A DNA stretch of 64,000 nt from Vibrio penaeicida (GTDB lineage Bacteria; Pseudomonadota; Gammaproteobacteria; Enterobacterales; Vibrionaceae). The notes beneath the pieces were generated by a model. The model was given only the letters and a program-made list of their open reading frames with translations, did not search any database and was not told the DNA's origin. The position numbers and the translations under genes were made by a program. The stretch is taken from NCBI RefSeq assembly GCF_019977755.1, contig NZ_AP025145.1, forward strand, positions 248,001 to 312,000, read 5' to 3'. Each line of letters starts with the position of its first letter. Positions within the stretch are counted from its first letter, which is position 1. Below, piece by piece: positions 60,724-64,000 of this stretch.

Positions 60724-61668
60724 TTAGTTGCCCCTTCTTCTCAGCCACCCCAAGGTTAATGCGAAAGACAGCCATCCCATTCCGAAAGACGCGCCGAACA
60801 AACCGCCACCGCTATCATTGCTGTCACCTTTTTGATCGTCCACTGGTGGATCTTGTGGGCTGGAGCTACTGCCCGTGGTGGAAGTAAATGAGTAAATTTC
60901 ATCGTTAATATTCCAAGCGTTATTGTTACGGTGGCTTCCTACACCAGTTTTAACGACCAACGTTGTGGTTGTGTTTGTGTTTACCTCACTCGATGACTGG
61001 TGGGTTAAGCGAATGTTGTTGCCATCGCTTAAGGTAAACTGCACATTGCCCATATTCGCACTGTTGTCGAATTCATAAGAGCCATTAAACACAGTAGCTT
61101 TCATGGTGGCCGTAGAAGGGGAAATGGTCACGGTATTCGTATTGGATTTTACAGTACTTGATGCCTCTACCGATGATGCATTGTTAAAGCTCAAAGCCGT
61201 AAGAGTATTCGCTGGCGCAGACAATGCTTGGCCTACGTAAGTGATGAGCCCTCCTTCAATTGAGTTATTGGATGGCGTGGTATTTGTAATGGGGAGCCCT
61301 GTGGTGGCAGCAATGGTCACCTTACCGCTTTTTAAGATCCCCATCGCGTTCAGTGCCGCAGTATTACTGTTGCCCGTTGAAGCATCGATTAATGTGCCTT
61401 TGTGGGTCTGAATCACTGAGCCCGTATTTTCATTTACAGTAGCAACCATTTGTTGGCTGTCATCATTGCCCGCAAGGACAAGCCCCACTCCGGAAAGGTG
61501 TGCCATGTCGTTAAAACATTCCCCGCCTCCAGAGGTGGATGAAATGATATTAAAGCTTTGCGCACCACCAGAAAATGAAGAAACCATACTGGCGGAACTG
61601 TCTAATCGCTGAACTCGAGAATTACCGCTGTCGTCACACCCTGCGCTGATAACATCGCCATTACTCAT
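60724..61668 (-). CDS. GlyGly-CTERM surface protein, C-terminal part (probably frameshifted)
   Basis: The 314-residue reading frame starts internally with MSNGDVISAGCDDSGNS, but the frame is open upstream to 61803. There it reads YNFIFTVYDRSQEFWFSHEN, which looks like genuine protein. It overlaps the N-terminal frame by 76 nt, so a single frameshift would join the two. The product is Ser/Thr/Asn-rich. The tail GGGLFGASFGMGWLSFALTL then GWLRRRGN is a GlyGly-CTERM sorting signal, which is cut by rhombosortase and anchors or secretes proteins through type II secretion. It is best seen as the C-terminal part of one protein. Confidence 0.75.
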   Translation of the reverse strand: MSNGDVISAGCDDSGNSRVQRLDSSASMVSSFSGGAQSFNIISSTSGGGECFNDMAHLSGVGLVLAGNDDSQQMVATVNENTGSVIQTHKGTLIDASTGNSNTAALNAMGILKSGKVTIAATTGLPITNTTPSNNSIEGGLITYVGQALSAPANTLTALSFNNASSVEASSTVKSNTNTVTISPSTATMKATVFNGSYEFDNSANMGNVQFTLSDGNNIRLTHQSSSEVNTNTTTTLVVKTGVGSHRNNNAWNINDEIYSFTSTTGSSSSPQDPPVDDQKGDSNDSGGGLFGASFGMGWLSFALTLGWLRRRGN

Positions 61669-61727
61669 GACAATACTTGTGTTAAGAGTCTGAGCTGAGG
61701 TAGGAGCGAGTGTTGGCGCGGAAGCGG

Positions 61728-62660
61728 TCAGATTTTCGTGGGAGAACCAAAACTCTTGTGACCGGTCGTAGACGGTGAAAATGAAGTTGTATTTCCATCT
61801 GAGTCATATTTCCCTACAAGTAAGGAATAACGTGCCGCACTGGTACCAACCCCTACCATACGACCCGTGAGGTAGATGTTATCCTGGTCATCGAGAGAAA
61901 TAGTGTTCAACTCTATGGAGTGTTCATTGATTTGACCGTAATGAACAGCAAATATCCTACCCCCAGCAAACGACGTGTCTCTGGAGCCATTCATGTTGAG
62001 CCTAACCATATTTGAATGATGCTTATTCACAAAAGAAGTCGTATCAAACAGTTCGTGATAAAGGATGATGATTTTCCCATCAGTGCTTATCGCGATGTCT
62101 TTTGGGATAACACTGGCATTCGGCACAGAGTTAAAAGGGTTTATCGTGTATCGACCATTTGTTGCAAAGTCGGTGTCTAGGCTACCATCTTGATTGAGGC
62201 GAATAATGGTCCCTTTCGAAGGCGATGTGCCATTTTTTGTTTGTACTGCAACAAGGATTTTTCCATCAGCCTGCGTGGCAGCTGCAAACACTTTATCGTC
62301 ATCTGAAAGCGAGAGCACCAATTTTCCATCATCATCGAAACTGGTATCCAATGTGCCATCTAGGTTGTATTTAACCACTAAGGACGCAAATTCATTCGCG
62401 GATTTGGAGGTGTGACCAACTGCGACAATTTTTCCATCCGGTGTATTTTCGACATCATTAAAATACGTACTGGAACCCGTACCAGAAAAGTCAGAATAGT
62501 TAGCGACAACCCGCCCATTTCCTCCTCCAAACGTAGAATCAATCGTTAAAGGGCTTGGTGCTACCGCAGCGAGTGCTTGAGAGCAAAGCATCCCAGAGCC
62601 AAGAATGGCAAAACCATTTTGAACAACAGCTTTGTAAATACGCTTACGTGGGAAAGACAT
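61728..62660 (-). CDS. Delta-60 repeat (beta-propeller-like) surface protein, N-terminal part
   Basis: The 310-residue frame has a signal peptide (FAILGSGMLCSQALA) and several delta-60 repeats of about 50-60 residues: LVVKYNLDGTLDTSFDDDGK, IIRLNQDGSLDTDFATNGRY, and MVRLNMNGSRDTSFAGG. These repeats build propeller-like extracellular domains. The frame stops at 61728 after SFGSPTKI, and the C-terminal part continues in another frame. The gene is preceded by a plausible promoter in 62661-62760. It may be a broken gene, a phase-variable frame or a sequence error. Confidence 0.8.
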   Translation of the reverse strand: MSFPRKRIYKAVVQNGFAILGSGMLCSQALAAVAPSPLTIDSTFGGGNGRVVANYSDFSGTGSSTYFNDVENTPDGKIVAVGHTSKSANEFASLVVKYNLDGTLDTSFDDDGKLVLSLSDDDKVFAAATQADGKILVAVQTKNGTSPSKGTIIRLNQDGSLDTDFATNGRYTINPFNSVPNASVIPKDIAISTDGKIIILYHELFDTTSFVNKHHSNMVRLNMNGSRDTSFAGGRIFAVHYGQINEHSIELNTISLDDQDNIYLTGRMVGVGTSAARYSLLVGKYDSDGNTTSFSPSTTGHKSFGSPTKI

Positions 62661-62965
62661 AAAATACCTCGTTTCCTTGTTATCAAGCTGCGATAGAGCA
62701 ACTTGTCCATTTGCATTTCAAAGCACAATCTTTTCAAAATTCTCGGCGGTGAAATATAGGTAGGATTGGTACATTTATAAGTGTTCAGATGCTTATTTAG
62801 GCAATATTTTAATAGAAGAACAGCCTAAAAGGATGGGCAGAGATAAAGTTGAACGTAATACCATTGGCTCTGTGTTTATTTCTCTAGCCCTTTGTTAAAG
62901 CGATCGCTCTCGTTATTGATACTTTTAATTGTTATGTTATATTGTTTCAAAGTTGTTAGGTGAAT

Positions 62966-62980
62966 TTATACCCAAGCTGT
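62966..62980. repeat. Vibrio-type palindromic repeat, left half only
   Basis: TTATACCCAAGC matches the left arm of the element at 50283-50315. The right arm is missing and the 8-bp tandem repeat follows directly. Confidence 0.5.
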
Positions 62981-62984
62981 TTTA

Positions 62985-63024
62985 GGGCTTTAGAGCTTCA
63001 GAGCTTCAGAGCTTCAGAGCTTTA
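62985..63024 (+). repeat. 8-bp tandem repeat upstream of DUF1289 gene
   Basis: Five units of 8 bp: GGGCTTTA, then GAGCTTCA three times, then GAGCTTTA. The first possible start codon of the gene (63029) follows after GGGC. The unit length is not a multiple of three. Confidence 0.8.
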
Positions 63025-63073
63025 GGGCATGGAAAGCGTTAGAACACCAACGGATGATGGTCAGGTTGAAGAA

Positions 63074-63262
63074 ATGAAAAAGAGAAAAAGCCCTTGTATT
63101 GATATGTGCGATTTCTCGGGCGTCAAGGGCTGGTGTTTGGGATGCGGCAGAACGCGAGAAGAATGCCAAAAGTGGAAATCAATGAAGCCTTATGCCGCCA
63201 ACCTTCTTCAGAAGGAGCTGCAAAAAAGGATGTCGAAATTGAATGCCGAATCAAATAAATAA
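63074..63262 (+). CDS. DUF1289 domain protein (YdhL-like)
   Basis: About 62 residues from the ATG at 63074; an in-frame ATG at 63029 would add 15 residues but has no spaced ribosome site. The DUF1289 motif is complete: SPCIDMCDFSG, then CLGCGRTREECQKWKSM, with four Cys that could bind a metal. Members are small cytosolic proteins of unknown function. An 8-bp tandem repeat lies just upstream, and the M16 peptidase gene follows 156 bp downstream. Confidence 0.85.
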   Translation: MKKRKSPCIDMCDFSGVKGWCLGCGRTREECQKWKSMKPYAANLLQKELQKRMSKLNAESNK

Positions 63263-63418
63263 GCTCTCCATTAAACTAAACAAAAGCGCTGTTTTGTTCA
63301 CAAGTTTTCATTTCTATTCATAGTTGCTCATGTCTGGATAAATCTCTCGACTTCTATTGAACCAATCGATATTTTCACAGTCGACCTATTCTTATAATCA
63401 ATAAAAGATACTTAGAAA

Positions 63419-64000
63419 ATGACATTTATGTTTACACAAACTAGTAAGCCTTTCGCTTTGCTGCTACTCGCAACATGTTCGTTTTTTGCGCATTCCTCGC
63501 AACAAAATGATGCTTTGTGGTATACCCCTACCGACATTCCTACGGACGAAACAGTTCAATTATCTCAGCTTGATAATGGCATGCGAGTCATCATGATCGA
63601 CAACGATTTGCCAAAACAAAGTATGTCGATACAGATGTACATTGATGCAGGCTCTCAACAAGATCCTCAACCCTATTCAGGGCTAGCGCATTTTTTAGAA
63701 CACATGGCGTTTAACGGATCTACTCATGTAGAAGAAGGGGCAATGATCCCCATGTTGGAAAAGCACGGCCTTGCGTTTGGTGCCGACACCAATGCTTCGA
63801 CAGATTTGGGGTACACCACATACGAGCTGGATTTACCTAAAGCCACGCCAGAAGCCATCGAAACGGCACTGTTCTTACTTCGCGAAACGGCGTCTGAGTT
63901 AACACTATCACCAAGCGCTATTGAACGTGAACGAGGCGTTATCCAAGCGGAGCGTCGAGTTAGAGGGACTCGAGAACAGCAGCGCTACATAGATCGTATT
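63419..64000 (+). CDS. M16 family zinc metallopeptidase (partial, runs off right edge)
   Basis: The frame opens at ATG 63419 and is uninterrupted to the window end (194 residues). A signal peptide is likely (FALLLLATCSFFAHSSQQ, with a possible lipobox Cys at ATC/S). The M16 zinc motif HxxEH is visible as HFLEHMAFNGS, followed by the downstream Glu region ERERGVIQAERRV. M16 peptidases form two-domain clamps that degrade peptides, in this case probably in the periplasm. Only the first quarter is in view. Confidence 0.92.
   Translation, partial: MTFMFTQTSKPFALLLLATCSFFAHSSQQNDALWYTPTDIPTDETVQLSQLDNGMRVIMIDNDLPKQSMSIQMYIDAGSQQDPQPYSGLAHFLEHMAFNGSTHVEEGAMIPMLEKHGLAFGADTNASTDLGYTTYELDLPKATPEAIETALFLLRETASELTLSPSAIERERGVIQAERRVRGTREQQRYIDRI

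Larger units (their letters stand above)
62661..63073. other. Intergenic region between delta-60 gene and DUF1289 gene
   Basis: About 410 bp between divergent genes. It contains a half copy of the palindromic repeat (62966-62980) and an 8-bp tandem repeat (62985-63024) near the DUF1289 start. Otherwise AT-rich with no defended ORF. Confidence 0.5.

Noticed and set aside
1..64000. tRNA, rRNA, CRISPR or prophage elements
   Set aside because: No cloverleaf-like, rRNA-like or regularly spaced repeat-spacer sequence and no integrase or phage structural genes were seen in the window.

Overview
The window looks like accessory-rich chromosomal DNA of a marine gammaproteobacterium, most likely a Vibrio or close relative. 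The reasons are a GC content in the forties by eye, an OprD-type porin, GlyGly-CTERM surface sorting, a Vibrio-style intergenic palindrome (arms TATACCCAAGC / GCTTGGGTATA), many LysR regulators, and several ABC uptake systems with separate catabolic genes. I see no rRNA, tRNA, CRISPR array, integrase or insertion sequence. Both ends cut through genes: a MATE exporter on the left and an M16 peptidase on the right.

Layout. 1-5.0 kb: MATE exporter with divergent LysR regulator, OprD-like porin, RarD-type permease. 5.0-13.4 kb: a minus-strand cluster (RidA, aldehyde dehydrogenase, M19 dipeptidase-like protein, BCCT carrier, a 566-residue unknown protein, a DUF3726-like protein) with a divergent LysR gene; it reads as uptake and breakdown of a quaternary amine or amino-acid-like compound. 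13.5-15.9 kb: a secreted aerolysin-family pore-forming toxin lacking the N-terminal lobe, and an AT-rich convergent LysR gene. 16.4-20.0 kb: pstSCAB phosphate importer.

20.1-34.1 kb: a large divergent catabolic island. One arm has a sugar-type ABC importer (binding protein and two permeases) and a double SnoaL-like protein. The other has the ATPase, three more SnoaL-like proteins (two of them double), a HisD-like dehydrogenase, an SDR, a LacI regulator, a bicupin, an alpha/beta hydrolase and an RraA-type aldolase. Several genes overlap by ATGA, so this is a coordinated pathway. The substrate is unknown to me; this is the best candidate for an undescribed system in the window.

34.2-43.4 kb: a VOC protein, then a copper/silver resistance operon (His/Cys-rich secreted protein, CusC-, CusB- and CusA-like tripartite pump, Met/His-rich cupredoxin) behind a textbook MerR-type promoter with a 19-bp spacer; the CusB-like protein carries two fused CusF-like domains. 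A MerR regulator and an SDR gene with a second MerR-type promoter follow. 43.5-47.2 kb: three GNAT acetyltransferases in a row, an MFS transporter and a divergent LysR gene. 47.2-53.7 kb: a COG0523 GTPase lacking its CxCC motif with a Zur-like palindrome upstream, orphan glycine-betaine- and molybdate-type binding proteins, a two-repeat small protein, a Tat-exported intradiol dioxygenase and a LasA-like M23 protease.

53.7-60.6 kb: a second sugar/glycerol-phosphate-type ABC importer with a metallophosphoesterase and DeoR regulator, and a divergent histidine phosphatase. 60.7-64 kb: a frameshifted beta-propeller-like (delta-60 repeat) surface protein with a GlyGly-CTERM tail, a DUF1289 protein preceded by an 8-bp tandem repeat, and the start of an M16 peptidase.
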